Source: Deltaproteobacteria bacterium (GTDB lineage Bacteria > Desulfobacterota > Desulfomonilia > UBA1062). Taken from it: a stretch of DNA of 64,000 nucleotides. The stretch is taken from positions 62,001 through 126,000 of the forward strand of contig JAHDKO010000013.1 of the NCBI GenBank assembly GCA_018436855.1. Direction: 5' to 3'. A program made the translations under genes and the position numbers. Below the pieces are notes generated by a model. The model did not search any database and was not told the DNA's origin. It saw only the letters and a list, made by a program, of their open reading frames with translations. Each line of letters starts with the position of its first letter. The stretch's first letter is position 1. This document shows positions 50,238-58,841 of the stretch, in pieces.

Positions 50238-50812
50238 TGCTCTTTCCCCACTTTATCCAGATATTCCTCGATCAACCTCTTCTGGTCTTCCGGGGTCATC
50301 GAATTGGTGACCAGACCCGAGGCCATGTCCCCGGCCATATCCACCACCTGGTTTCTCAAGGAATTCTTGGCCTTGACGATCTCCTGCTCGGCAGACCACT
50401 TTGCCTGCTCGATGATCCGCTCGGCCACGACCTTGCCTTCCTCGATGATGCGCTGCTTCTCACCCTCGAGCTCGCCCATGATCGCATCGCGTATTTCCTG
50501 AATGTCCCTGTCGATGTTCTTGAGCCTCGACTGGTAGTCGGCAAACTGCTTTTCGGCTTCGGTCCGGGCCTTGTCCGCGGTATCGATCATCTCGGCGATT
50601 TCAATGCGGCGGTCACTGAAATACGTCTTGATCTTGTCTGCGAGCAGCTTCCAGAGAATCGCTACGAGGATAAGGAAGTTGACGATTCTCCACACCATAT
50701 CCCAGATCTGGCGGCCTCCACCCTCACCGCCTTCCGCGGCCGGACAGGCCGTGGCGACGGCAAGCACGAGGACCGCCAGGAGGGGTGCAATCCTGTACAG
50801 TCTCTTCATCAC
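50234..50812 (-). CDS. atpF: ATP synthase subunit b with N-terminal signal-like extension
   Basis: Peripheral stalk subunit, 192 aa. The normal b protein (membrane helix WDMVWRIVNFLILVAILWKLL followed by a long charged helix) is preceded by a second hydrophobic stretch (about residues 8-25) with an Ala-rich end and Cys23, resembling a cleavable signal peptide, a trait seen in deltaproteobacterial AtpF. It overlaps atpF' by 4 bases and atpH by 4 bases. Confidence 0.93.
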
Positions 50813-51237
50813 GCAATCTTCCTCCCCAGAATCTGCTGGGCAATGGTCCCGGCCATGATGCCGATCTCCGGCTCCAGCTCACTCTTTACCCGCGCGATCT
50901 CCTCGGCCATCTCCTTCTGGACATCGATAACAATGGTCTCGGCATTGCGCCTTGCATCCTCGATGATCACGTTGGCCTCGTCAACCGCCTGCTTGCGGGA
51001 AGAATTCTTCACAGTCATTGCATCGATCTTGGCGCTGTAGAGCTTCTCGTTATAGCTCTTGAGGATGCCCTGGCTTTCATCCACGAGCTTCTTGGCCTTT
51101 TCCTGCCCGCCGACGATCCTCGCTTCCCGCTCGTCAAGCACCTTCAGGATAGGCTTGTAGAGTATCTTGTTCAGGATGAACATGAGGAGCAGGAAGTTGA
51201 AGATCTGCACAAAAAAGGTCCAGTTGAGTTCTATCAA
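50809..51237 (-). CDS. ATP synthase subunit b' (second b-type subunit)
   Basis: Second peripheral stalk subunit, 142 aa, giving a heterodimeric b/b' stator. One membrane helix (about 8-26, FFVQIFNFLLLMFILNKIL) is followed by a long amphipathic helix with many heptads. Heterodimeric stalks occur in photosynthetic bacteria and in Desulfobacterota. It starts 11 bases after the single-hairpin c gene. Confidence 0.92.
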   Translation of the reverse strand: MIELNWTFFVQIFNFLLLMFILNKILYKPILKVLDEREARIVGGQEKAKKLVDESQGILKSYNEKLYSAKIDAMTVKNSSRKQAVDEANVIIEDARRNAETIVIDVQKEMAEEIARVKSELEPEIGIMAGTIAQQILGRKIA

Positions 51238-51248
51238 AACAGTCCTCC

Positions 51249-51536
<288 letters not shown>

Positions 51537-51542
51537 TTATTT

Positions 51543-52997
51543 TTATACAACAAAAATGAGGACGAAGGCTATGACCAGGGCGTAGATGGCAGTGGACTGC
51601 GCAACCGCCTGGGCCACCAGCATGGTCCTCATGATGAGTCCTCGTTGATCAGGACGGTGACCGGCCGCCTCGCAGGCAGCGGCACCCGTGAACCCGTTCC
51701 CCACGCCCGGCCCCAATCCGCCGAACCCCATGCACAACCCTGCCGAGAGAAGCGCCATCGCGGCGGGAAGGGTCGCCGGCCCTGGATAGCCTTTGAACAT
51801 GAGGATGAACGCAACCAGCAGGCCGAAAATCGCAGGCGTCTGGGCAACGGCCTGGCCCACCAGCATGAGCGTGAGCATGGACCCCCGCTCGGCCGGAGCA
51901 AGCGCCACGCCCCTGCATGCAGATGCACCGTTGATACCGTTCCCGTATCCCGACCCGATCCCGGCGATACCGACCGAGAGGCCTGCGCCGACCAGGGCGC
52001 TGAAACCGACAAGGTTGGCCGGCATGCCGCTGAACGGGATGAATATCAGCATGAGAGAGACCACCAGGGCGAAGATCACCGGGGTCTGACCAATGGCCTG
52101 GCCCACCAGCATGAAGGTCATCATGTCCTTGGAGGTGCCGGAGTTTATGGTGATCGCCTCGCATGCGCCCTGCGCGTTTGCACCGTTGCCGAGGCCGGAG
52201 CCGATGGCCCCGAACCCGATGGCGAGCCCCGCGCCCAGCGTGGTAGCAACCGTGAGGATGTTGCCCTCGGTCTTGCCGCCCACTACCAGCATGATGGCGA
52301 CCAGCAGGGCGAAGATGGCAGGTGTCTGGGCAACGGCCTGGCCCACCAGGTTCATGGTCATGAGCTGGCCCCGCAGCCTGGGCTGCCTGGCAAACCCTTC
52401 ACAGCACGCACCACCTGTCATGCCTCCGCCCCATCCGGAGCCGATGGCACCCAGGCCCATGGCCAGACCGGCGGCGAGGAAGCTCGCGCTGTAGGGCCAC
52501 AGGGGGTACCCCGACGCATCCTTGAAGATGAGCAGGAAGGCGACGACCAGGGAAAAGATGGCAGGCGTCTGGCAGATGGCCTGACTCACCAGCATGGTGG
52601 TGGTCATGTGGCTGGCTGTCTGCGGCTGCCGGGAAAGGCCCCATATCGCCTGGCCGCCGGGCAGCCCCGCACCGATGCCTGACCCGAAGGCGCCGAGCCC
52701 CATGCTCAACCCCGCCCCGATGGCAGCCGCCCACTGGCAGACCCCCATTCCGGAGAGGTCGGTGAAAAGCAGCAGAACGGAAACCATGAGGGCAAAGATG
52801 GCCGAGGTCTCCGCAACCGCCTGCGCCACGAGCATGGTCCTGGTGTAGGTGGGCGCCATTGCAGGCCTCCGCGAGATGGACGAGTTCGCCAGACCGCCGG
52901 TATACCCTTCACCCAGCGCCGCTCCGATGGCGCCCAGGCCTATACAGAGTCCCGCCCCTAAATACTGCCCCGCATGAACAATGAATTCTGCTTCCAT
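51543..52997 (-). CDS. atpE: ATP synthase c subunit with six fused hairpins (12 membrane helices)
   Basis: A 484-aa protein made of six tandem c-type hairpins at intervals of 80-82 residues. Each hairpin has a glycine-rich helix 1 (GLGAIGS/P-G type), a polar loop and a helix 2 with QA-x-x-Q/E-T/S. The key carboxylate is Glu63 in hairpin 1 (AVAETSAIF) but Gln143, Gln224, Gln304, Gln386 and Gln467 in the other five. The helix 1 ligand position is Glu30, then Ala110, Gly191, Asn271, Asn353 and Asn434. Fused c subunits are known from V-type and archaeal ATPases and from the double-hairpin F/V-hybrid ring of Acetobacterium woodii. The adjacent single-hairpin gene suggests a mixed ring with few active sites. 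The reading frame is intact, and the copies have diverged, so it is not an assembly artefact of identical repeats. Confidence 0.93.
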   Translation of the reverse strand: MEAEFIVHAGQYLGAGLCIGLGAIGAALGEGYTGGLANSSISRRPAMAPTYTRTMLVAQAVAETSAIFALMVSVLLLFTDLSGMGVCQWAAAIGAGLSMGLGAFGSGIGAGLPGGQAIWGLSRQPQTASHMTTTMLVSQAICQTPAIFSLVVAFLLIFKDASGYPLWPYSASFLAAGLAMGLGAIGSGWGGGMTGGACCEGFARQPRLRGQLMTMNLVGQAVAQTPAIFALLVAIMLVVGGKTEGNILTVATTLGAGLAIGFGAIGSGLGNGANAQGACEAITINSGTSKDMMTFMLVGQAIGQTPVIFALVVSLMLIFIPFSGMPANLVGFSALVGAGLSVGIAGIGSGYGNGINGASACRGVALAPAERGSMLTLMLVGQAVAQTPAIFGLLVAFILMFKGYPGPATLPAAMALLSAGLCMGFGGLGPGVGNGFTGAAACEAAGHRPDQRGLIMRTMLVAQAVAQSTAIYALVIAFVLIFVV

Positions 52998-53006
52998 GAC
53001 CCTATC

Positions 53007-53681
53007 CTATTTAATCTGAACAACGATATACACAAGCGTGAGCATCGCAAACACGAATGCCTGCACCGTGCCCACAAACAGCCCGAAAAATCCGTAGAGC
53101 ACCGGCGGCAGCACCAGTGAGTACACCAGATAGCTGACCACCAGGATGATGATGGAGCCCCCCATGATGTTCCCGAACAGACGGAACGAGATGGAGACGA
53201 TCTTGGCGAGCTCGCCGATGAGGTTGAGCGGCATCATGAAGAAGATGGGCTCGAAATAGCCCTTTGCATAGGCCTTGATGCCCTTGAACTTGATGCCCGA
53301 GTAATGGGCGACGATAAATCCCACCAGCCCCAGGCTCAACGTGGTGTTGAGGTCCGCGGTCGGCTCCGAGAGGAAGGGGACGATTCCCAGCATGTTCGAT
53401 ATCCAGACAAGCAGAAAAATCGTGCAGACGAGCGGGAAATACTTCCTGCTCTCCTTGACGGCCAGGCTGTCGTCGACCAGATCGGCCCACGTGCCGACCA
53501 TGAGCTCTGCCGTGCTCTGGAGGGGGTTGGGAATTATCTTTGTCTGCCGTGATGCGAGAAGCGCAAAGAGAATCAGGAACACCATCACGATCCAGGTCAT
53601 GATGAGCGTGTCCTTGTTGAGCACGAACTGCGTGCCGAACAGGTTAAATGCCCATTGAGAAATTACACCGATTTCGTTCAT
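53007..53681 (-). CDS. atpB: ATP synthase subunit a
   Basis: Stator channel subunit that passes ions to the c ring, 224 aa. Five or six membrane segments are seen; the essential arginine lies in SISFRLFGNIMGG, and the last helix ends ...FVFAMLTLVYIVVQI. It is somewhat shorter at the N-terminus than the E. coli protein, as usual outside the enterics. It comes 9 bases before the six-hairpin c gene, which is the c subunit it must face. Confidence 0.96.
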   Translation of the reverse strand: MNEIGVISQWAFNLFGTQFVLNKDTLIMTWIVMVFLILFALLASRQTKIIPNPLQSTAELMVGTWADLVDDSLAVKESRKYFPLVCTIFLLVWISNMLGIVPFLSEPTADLNTTLSLGLVGFIVAHYSGIKFKGIKAYAKGYFEPIFFMMPLNLIGELAKIVSISFRLFGNIMGGSIIILVVSYLVYSLVLPPVLYGFFGLFVGTVQAFVFAMLTLVYIVVQIK

Positions 53682-54028
53682 TATCCAATCTCTCCTGCCT
53701 TATCAGCCCTTATCTGATCCATGATGAAGAGTACATGCGTGAATAAAACCGCTGCTGATGCTGCAAAAAAGGCGTGCAGAGAAATCATTGCCCCTGCGGC
53801 AAATACACAACCGATGAGTGCGTACCGCACCAGAAAGGTCTTCACCGGCCCTGAGCCGTGAAGCACGGAGTTTGTCAGCATGAGCGCCTTTGCAATGCCG
53901 CCGGCAGCCCCGATAAGGATCCCTATGCTCACCTCGGAATACCCCAGCACGTACGACAGAACACCAGCCGCTACGGCAACCGGGACAGCCAAGCTGATGG
54001 TGTTTTTCACATAGCTGAAAATATTCAT
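53681..54028 (-). CDS. atpI: ATP synthase subunit I (AtpI)
   Basis: Small membrane protein of 115 aa with four hydrophobic segments (AVPVAVAAGVLSYVLGY, IGILIGAAGGIAKALML, YALIGCVFAAGAMISL, ASAAVLFTHVLFIM). This is the ATP_synt_I pattern; AtpI is known in some bacteria to help assemble the c ring, which is of interest given the composite ring here. ATG 54028 lies 1 base past the upstream gene end, and its stop overlaps the atpB start. The longer open frame upstream of this ATG is not supported. Confidence 0.8.
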   Translation of the reverse strand: MNIFSYVKNTISLAVPVAVAAGVLSYVLGYSEVSIGILIGAAGGIAKALMLTNSVLHGSGPVKTFLVRYALIGCVFAAGAMISLHAFFAASAAVLFTHVLFIMDQIRADKAGEIG

Positions 54029-54029
54029 C

Positions 54030-54326
54030 CTATGTTCTCTTCTTGTTTCTCTTCCTGGTGTCCGTCTTATACATATCCTGAATCTGCCTGTATACCGTCC
54101 AGCCACCGCCAAAGATCCCCAAAAGGATAAAGATGACAAGCACGATACCGTGTGCATTCAGCCGCTCGTCCAACTCATAACCCAGCCAGAAACCCAGTCC
54201 TATCGATCCAGCCATTACGAAACCCAACTGGGTCACGATGGCAAGGTCTTTTACGAGCTGTGTATCGTTCTGGGATCTTTTAAAGATCCCCCTTCTCGGC
54301 CGTTTAATGAATGGCGGTTCACTCAT
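54030..54326 (-). CDS. atpZ: AtpZ/AtpI-like protein (PF09527 type)
   Basis: Protein of 98 aa with two membrane helices (about 30-50 and 60-80), a basic N-terminus and a basic C-terminus. It matches the small ATPase gene 1 family that begins many F-ATPase operons and pairs with AtpI. Its role is uncertain; in alkaliphilic Bacillus AtpZ and AtpI were linked to magnesium/calcium uptake and to ATPase stability. AAGGAC lies before ATG 54326. It is the first gene of the operon. Confidence 0.8.
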   Translation of the reverse strand: MSEPPFIKRPRRGIFKRSQNDTQLVKDLAIVTQLGFVMAGSIGLGFWLGYELDERLNAHGIVLVIFILLGIFGGGWTVYRQIQDMYKTDTRKRNKKRT

Positions 54327-54344
54327 TAATTGTCCTTTTCCCTA

Positions 54345-54368
54345 GCACTTCCAGTCATGGGGTGTCAA
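54345..54368 (-). promoter_or_regulatory. Putative ATP synthase operon promoter
   Basis: On the minus strand TTGACA lies at 54368-54363, followed after 18 bases by a weak extended -10 (TGCTAGGGA). It is about 20-40 bases before the atpZ start. The -35 is perfect, the -10 poor, so this is tentative. Confidence 0.35.
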
Positions 54369-54685
54369 CATTTTTTATTCCCGGGCTGTAGAGAAATCCC
54401 ATGGCCGACTTTCCCCCTGACATAACCGGTATTCCTATTGACGAAACACGTTATCCGGTGGCCTTTGCGCGATTGTACCCTGAACCGGGATCGAAATAAA
54501 GAGCTCTTCACATATCCTTATAACGTTGTTCCGTGCCCCGTTCCAATGGCACCGCTCGCGGCACACAGTTCCTATACAACAGACGGAAGGCATTTTCAAA
54601 CCCTCCTTTTCCATCCCACCCGCCCATGGGGATGGATCACCTCCTTGCACCTGGGAATCTTGTATGATATTCATTTTTTTTAGAT
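54369..54685. other. Intergenic region between the ATP synthase operon and the DUF4911 gene
   Basis: Divergent promoter space. Only short frames without ribosome sites are present. The region just before 54686 is T-rich. Confidence 0.4.
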
Positions 54686-54907
54686 ATGTGGGAAACAGGG
54701 CAGATAGAGGTGCGGGTGAACCGGGACAACATATCATACTTACGATTCATCTTCGAGGGTTATGACGGTCTCGGCATCGTCTCGACCAGGGACCCTGCTG
54801 CCGCACAGGTAGTAATAACCTACCCGTTGAGCAGAAAGACGCTGCTTGCACGGCTGATTCATGCGCTGCACCGGGAAGGCGTGGTAAAGGAGGATATGGA
54901 ATGCTGA
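54686..54907 (+). CDS. DUF4911 protein
   Basis: Small protein of 73 aa (starts MWETGQIEVRVNRDNISYLRFIFEGYDGLGIV, shown only by its parts: RVNRDNISYLRF and EGYDGLGIVST). It resembles the DUF4911 family found mainly in Desulfobacterota and Nitrospirota; the compact alpha/beta sequence suggests an RNA- or ligand-binding fold, but function is unknown. Its stop overlaps the start of the next gene. Confidence 0.7.
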   Translation: MWETGQIEVRVNRDNISYLRFIFEGYDGLGIVSTRDPAAAQVVITYPLSRKTLLARLIHALHREGVVKEDMEC

Positions 54908-55314
54908 GACAGCACGGTATCGGCTCTGCAGTGGTGATTATTGCCTGTTCACTGGTACTCATGGGCATGTCGGGCCTGGGAACGGTCGCCCCTCAGAACG
55001 GCGCTGTTTCTTCATTCAACGCAAGGATCATGGACACGGCGAACAACGAGGTGGAGATCAGCGCGGTGACCATCGACGGGAAACCCCTGTTTCAGGCATC
55101 CCTGGGAAAAGGCAAGGTGAGAATCCCCTTCGAGAACATCTCCCGGGTCACCATCAAGGACAAGAGCGCCTGCGTCACCCTCAAGGGCTCCAAGGACATG
55201 TGCGACCTGAAAATCAACCAGCTCTCCAGGGTATACGGAAACACCCCGTTCGGGACCTATCAGATTTCCCTGAAGGATGTGGCCTGGATAGAGTTCTCCA
55301 GCGCAAAGCAGTGA
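54901..55314 (+). CDS. Hypothetical exported protein
   Basis: Not recognised. The 137-aa product has a hydrophobic N-terminus (about residues 8-28) that looks like a signal peptide or anchor, followed by an alternating polar/hydrophobic part (VEISAVTIDGKPLF, IPFENISRVTIKDK, TYQISLKDVAWIEF) that suggests a beta domain. It overlaps the DUF4911 gene by 7 bases and the cvpA start by 4 bases, so the three are co-translated. AGGAGG precedes its ATG. Confidence 0.65.
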   Translation: MLRQHGIGSAVVIIACSLVLMGMSGLGTVAPQNGAVSSFNARIMDTANNEVEISAVTIDGKPLFQASLGKGKVRIPFENISRVTIKDKSACVTLKGSKDMCDLKINQLSRVYGNTPFGTYQISLKDVAWIEFSSAKQ

Positions 55315-55799
55315 ACGCGCTGGACTACGTCTCCATACTCCTCTGCGCGGCGTTCCTGGTTCTGGGGGCGTATCAGGGCCTGATCAGGAGCGTATCATCC
55401 CTGGCGGCGCTCCTGACCGGTTTATATTCGGCGAAAAAAATCGAACCGCTGTTTTCGAAGCTGCTGGCTACGGTACACGTCCCGAATCCCCGGGGGGTAC
55501 TGGGTTATCTCCTCATTTTCTTCTGCATCTTCTTCACCATAAAGATACTCCTGTTCTTCCTGCAGAAGCTGCTCAAGGCGTCGGGCATCTCGGTTCTCGA
55601 CAGGGCGTTCGGCGCAGTTCTCGGGCTTGCCAAGGGGGTTGTCATCACGGTTTTTGCCTGCACGATCCTGCAACTGGCGCTGCCCAGGGACTCGGCAATC
55701 CTGAAGAACTCGGAGCTCCTCCCCTACTCGAACAAAATCGTGTCCTCGGCAAGAGGACTCCTTCCCGGCGACGTATACCGGCACCTGGGAAGGACCTGA
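55311..55799 (+). CDS. CvpA family membrane protein
   Basis: Protein of 162 aa with four membrane segments; NALDYVSILLCAAFLVLGAYQGLIRSV at the N-terminus and DRAFGAVLGLAKGVVI in the middle are typical for CvpA, first known for colicin V production and related to envelope stress or purine supply. GTG 55311 overlaps the preceding stop (GTGA); the frame before it is not coding. A short stem (55798-55820) follows. Confidence 0.85.
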   Translation: MNALDYVSILLCAAFLVLGAYQGLIRSVSSLAALLTGLYSAKKIEPLFSKLLATVHVPNPRGVLGYLLIFFCIFFTIKILLFFLQKLLKASGISVLDRAFGAVLGLAKGVVITVFACTILQLALPRDSAILKNSELLPYSNKIVSSARGLLPGDVYRHLGRT

Positions 55800-55820
55800 C
55801 GCCCTTTTTCGAGGGGCGTC
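55798..55820. terminator. Putative terminator between cvpA and the FYDLN gene
   Basis: GACGCCC (55798-55804) and GGGCGTC (55814-55820) form a 7-bp stem with a T-rich loop directly at the cvpA stop. No T run follows, so efficiency is uncertain. It could serve the convergent FYDLN gene too. Confidence 0.3.
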
Positions 55821-55881
55821 GCCATCTCCCGGGTTCGGCCGGCTGCAGGAGACCCGGGACGCTCGTCACCGGGCGAAAAGG

Positions 55882-56181
55882 CTATTCGTCCTTTTCCTTA
55901 TAGTCGGAGTTCTCCTCCAGGACGATATCCTCCACATCGAGCACATACTCCTCGACATCCTCATCGCCCTCGGCATTTCCTTCCATCTCTTCGGGAACGG
56001 TCCTGGCATCGGATTTCGCCTTGGCGATGGGCCTGCGCTTCTTGCGCTTGAGCATTTTCTTGGTTTCTTCGTTATTTTGATCCTCTCCACAGGAAGGACA
56101 CACCGGAGCGGGCTTGTTCAAATCATAGAATTTGGTGCCGCATTTGTAGCACTTATATCGTTTCCCTAAATCTGCCACCAA
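55882..56181 (-). CDS. FYDLN acid domain protein (TIGR02300)
   Basis: A 99-aa protein beginning LGKRYKCYKCGTKFYDLNKP with CxxC pairs at both ends of a zinc-ribbon (KCYKCGTKF ... PVCPSC), a basic centre (KRKKRRPIAKAK) and an acidic tail. The family is named for the FYDLN motif and is widespread in Proteobacteria; the function is unknown. It is convergent with cvpA. Confidence 0.85.
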   Translation of the reverse strand: MVADLGKRYKCYKCGTKFYDLNKPAPVCPSCGEDQNNEETKKMLKRKKRRPIAKAKSDARTVPEEMEGNAEGDEDVEEYVLDVEDIVLEENSDYKEKDE

Positions 56182-56323
56182 ATATCTCCTTTACTCTCAC
56201 AAAATTTTCCCTGTATAGTTCAGCAGTGTCCATTGGTTTGTCAAGACAAAAAAACATGGCGAGAGGCTTTATTCGTTCAATGATTTCTACTAGTTGTTGA
56301 CTTGCGAGAGAGAGAACGATAAA

Positions 56324-58150
56324 ATGAGTGGTAGTATGAAGCATTTTCCGCCGCTAAAGGTCATGCTCCTTTTCGGCGCCTGTTTTCTGGCGTTCGCCTG
56401 CGCGGCGCCGATACAGAAGGCCTCGGCGCCCCAGGATCCGAAGTCGTTGTACGACAAGGCACTGGTCCAGGAAAAGTCCGGCAACGCCCAGAATGCGTAC
56501 CAGTCGTACATCTCGATATGGAAGCTCTTTCCCCATCACGAGCTCGCTCCACAGGCCCTCTACCGGGCAGGCTCGCTCATCTCGGCTGGCAACCCCTCAA
56601 AGGCGAGCGAGCTGTACCGGACGTTTCTGGGATCGTACGCGCGTTCCCCCCTGAAGCCACAGGTCATAGGAGATCTCCTGGAGGCAGAGGTCCGGCTCGG
56701 TCGATTTTCGCAGTCGATCGATCTCTTCACCGAGTTCTACGGTGAAAGCCACGACCCCGATCTCGTCCAGCCGGGCATCAGGCTCGCCCGGGAGCTCTCC
56801 GGTGCGCGGAGGTATCAGAAATCCCTCGAGCTCATCAGCATGATGTTCCCCTATGTGGACAAACCCTCCCAGGAATCGCTCCTCCCCTACTGGAAAACCG
56901 GCGTGGAGAATACGGACCGGGTGGATCAGCTCCAGAAGATCGAGCAGGGTGTCCACGACGATCGCCTGCTGAACGTGCTCCTTGCCCGGCAGGTGGATCT
57001 CTACATCGAGCAGGGCAAAGACGACATGGCCCGCAGCATCATATCCCGGCTCGGACCCGGAAAGGGCCTTTCCCGGTGGACTCAGAGCGACTTTCCCGGA
57101 GCCAGGAAAACCATCGGCGTGCTCGTCCCCTTGAGCGGCAAGTGGGAGACGGTGGGGCAGAAGGTGCTCAAGGGCATCCAGTTCGCATCCCGGGTGTTCA
57201 GCAGGGACGACTCACCGCAGGTGGAATATCTCATCCGCGACTACGGCAACGACGAGCAGTCGATCCCGTCCATCATCGAGGAGCTCGACACCAGGGAAGA
57301 CATCATTGCGCTCATCGGCCCGGTGGGCGAGACCGCCGGCAGCATCGCCTGCGCAGAGGCGCGCAAAAGAGGTATCCCGTCCTTTCTCTTCACCCGCGCC
57401 GATGTGGTTTCGAACCAGACATCCTATTGCTTCAGCAATTTCATATCCATCGACGTCCAAGCCGAGGCCCTTCTCAGGGCGGCTGCCGACATGAACATAT
57501 CGCGCTTCGCCATCTTCTCTCCCAGCGATCATTTCGGGAATTCCTTTTCCCGGATCTTCAGCGACAAGGCGCCCGAGTTCGGCATCAGCGTGGTCCGCAC
57601 GGTCAGTTATTCGTCGGACCTGGTCGATTTCAAGGGAGCGGTCAAGAAACTCGTCGAGCATCTTTCCGAAGACGATCCCCCTGATTTCGACGCACTCCTC
57701 ATCCCGGACACGGCCATCAACTCCGCCATGGTCGCCTCGTACCTTCCCTATCTCAACATCGAGGGCGTGCGCCTGTTCGGGCCCACCCTCTGGGACTCTC
57801 CCGACTTCATCCGGGTGGGAGGCAGGTACGTCGATGACTCGGTGTTCGTGAGCGGTTTCTTCGCCAACTCGCAGTTGGAGTATGTGCAGGAGTTCAACGA
57901 CCAGTTCTACTACACGTTCGGCTACAATCCTTCCGTGTGGGAGGCGAGCGCATATGACACGGCAACGATTCTGCAGAACCTCCTGAGCGGGTCCCCTGCC
58001 TCGCGGGAAGCCCTGCAGGGCCTCATCGCCTCGCTTCAGGACTATCCCGGGCTCACCGGCTCCACCTCCTTTTTCCCTGACGGGTCGGTGGAAAAGATCA
58101 TTTATGTTCTGAGCGTCAAGAACTCGGCCGTGTACGAGATCGCCCCTTGA
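56324..58150 (+). CDS. Periplasmic-binding-fold lipoprotein, LpoA-like (penicillin-binding protein activator)
   Basis: Envelope protein of about 608 aa. A hydrophobic leader ends in a possible lipobox (AFAC), then an N-terminal TPR region (about 45-240; DPKSLYDKALVQEKSGNAQNAYQSY) precedes a type I periplasmic-binding domain (about 255-608; TIGVLVPLSGKWETVGQKVLKGIQFA). TPR plus PBP-I is the layout of LpoA, the outer-membrane activator of PBP1a, though in deltaproteobacteria similar proteins are annotated as ABC substrate-binding. ATG 56324 has GAGAGAGA nearby; ATG 56336 is an alternative. It is followed after 34 bases by bamD. Confidence 0.75.
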   Translation: MSGSMKHFPPLKVMLLFGACFLAFACAAPIQKASAPQDPKSLYDKALVQEKSGNAQNAYQSYISIWKLFPHHELAPQALYRAGSLISAGNPSKASELYRTFLGSYARSPLKPQVIGDLLEAEVRLGRFSQSIDLFTEFYGESHDPDLVQPGIRLARELSGARRYQKSLELISMMFPYVDKPSQESLLPYWKTGVENTDRVDQLQKIEQGVHDDRLLNVLLARQVDLYIEQGKDDMARSIISRLGPGKGLSRWTQSDFPGARKTIGVLVPLSGKWETVGQKVLKGIQFASRVFSRDDSPQVEYLIRDYGNDEQSIPSIIEELDTREDIIALIGPVGETAGSIACAEARKRGIPSFLFTRADVVSNQTSYCFSNFISIDVQAEALLRAAADMNISRFAIFSPSDHFGNSFSRIFSDKAPEFGISVVRTVSYSSDLVDFKGAVKKLVEHLSEDDPPDFDALLIPDTAINSAMVASYLPYLNIEGVRLFGPTLWDSPDFIRVGGRYVDDSVFVSGFFANSQLEYVQEFNDQFYYTFGYNPSVWEASAYDTATILQNLLSGSPASREALQGLIASLQDYPGLTGSTSFFPDGSVEKIIYVLSVKNSAVYEIAP

Positions 58151-58184
58151 TGTTCGCGCTGTTTTATCATAAGGATCACCTGCT

Positions 58185-58841
58185 ATGAAGAATGCCGTAA
58201 GCGTCTTTCTCTTATTGGTCCTGGTGCTCATCGTGGGGGGTTGCGCCCACGATGAGACAAAAATCCGTTCGGCCCAGGAGCTATACCAGGAGGCCACCGA
58301 GCTTGCCGAGAAGGGTAAGGTGGAAAAGGCTGTAGAGAAGTTCATGGAGGTCCGCACCTACTACCCCGGCCATGAGCTTGCCAGAAAGGCTCTCCTGGCC
58401 ACGGCCGACCTCCATTATGACGAGGAGGACTACGCATCGGCGCTCCAGAGCTACGAGGAGTTCCGCCTGCTCTACCCCACCGATTTCGAGGCCGGGTACT
58501 GCCTCTATCGGATCGCCATGACTCATTTCAACCAGATCGGCACCCTCGACAGGGACCAGACCGAGACCGTCCGCACGATCCAGACCTTTGAGAACTTCCT
58601 CTCGTCCTATCCGGACTCTCCGCATGCGGAAGACGCGAAGGTCCGGCTGGCCGAGGCAAAGAGCGTGCTTGCAAAGCACTATGTGTATATCGGGAAGTTC
58701 TATCTGAAGAAAAAAGAGCATGGGGCCGCGTGCAAGCGCTTCCGGTATGTGCGGGAGCATTATCCCAACGTGCCCCTGGACGACGATTTGGACGAGCTCA
58801 TTTCCCGTTCGTGCCAAACCCCGGAGCAGGCGAACCAGTAA
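58185..58841 (+). CDS. bamD: Outer-membrane assembly lipoprotein BamD-like
   Basis: Outer-membrane lipoprotein of 218 aa. The signal peptide ends at the lipobox IVGGC (Cys20), followed by TPR-like repeats (AQELYQEATELAEKGKVEKAVEKF, RKALLATADLHYDEEDYASALQSY) and the tail LSSYPDSPHAEDAKVRLAEAK, as in BamD, the essential partner of BamA. Length is slightly short (E. coli 245). Its position after an LpoA-like gene indicates an envelope biogenesis pair. Confidence 0.85.
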   Translation: MKNAVSVFLLLVLVLIVGGCAHDETKIRSAQELYQEATELAEKGKVEKAVEKFMEVRTYYPGHELARKALLATADLHYDEEDYASALQSYEEFRLLYPTDFEAGYCLYRIAMTHFNQIGTLDRDQTETVRTIQTFENFLSSYPDSPHAEDAKVRLAEAKSVLAKHYVYIGKFYLKKKEHGAACKRFRYVREHYPNVPLDDDLDELISRSCQTPEQANQ

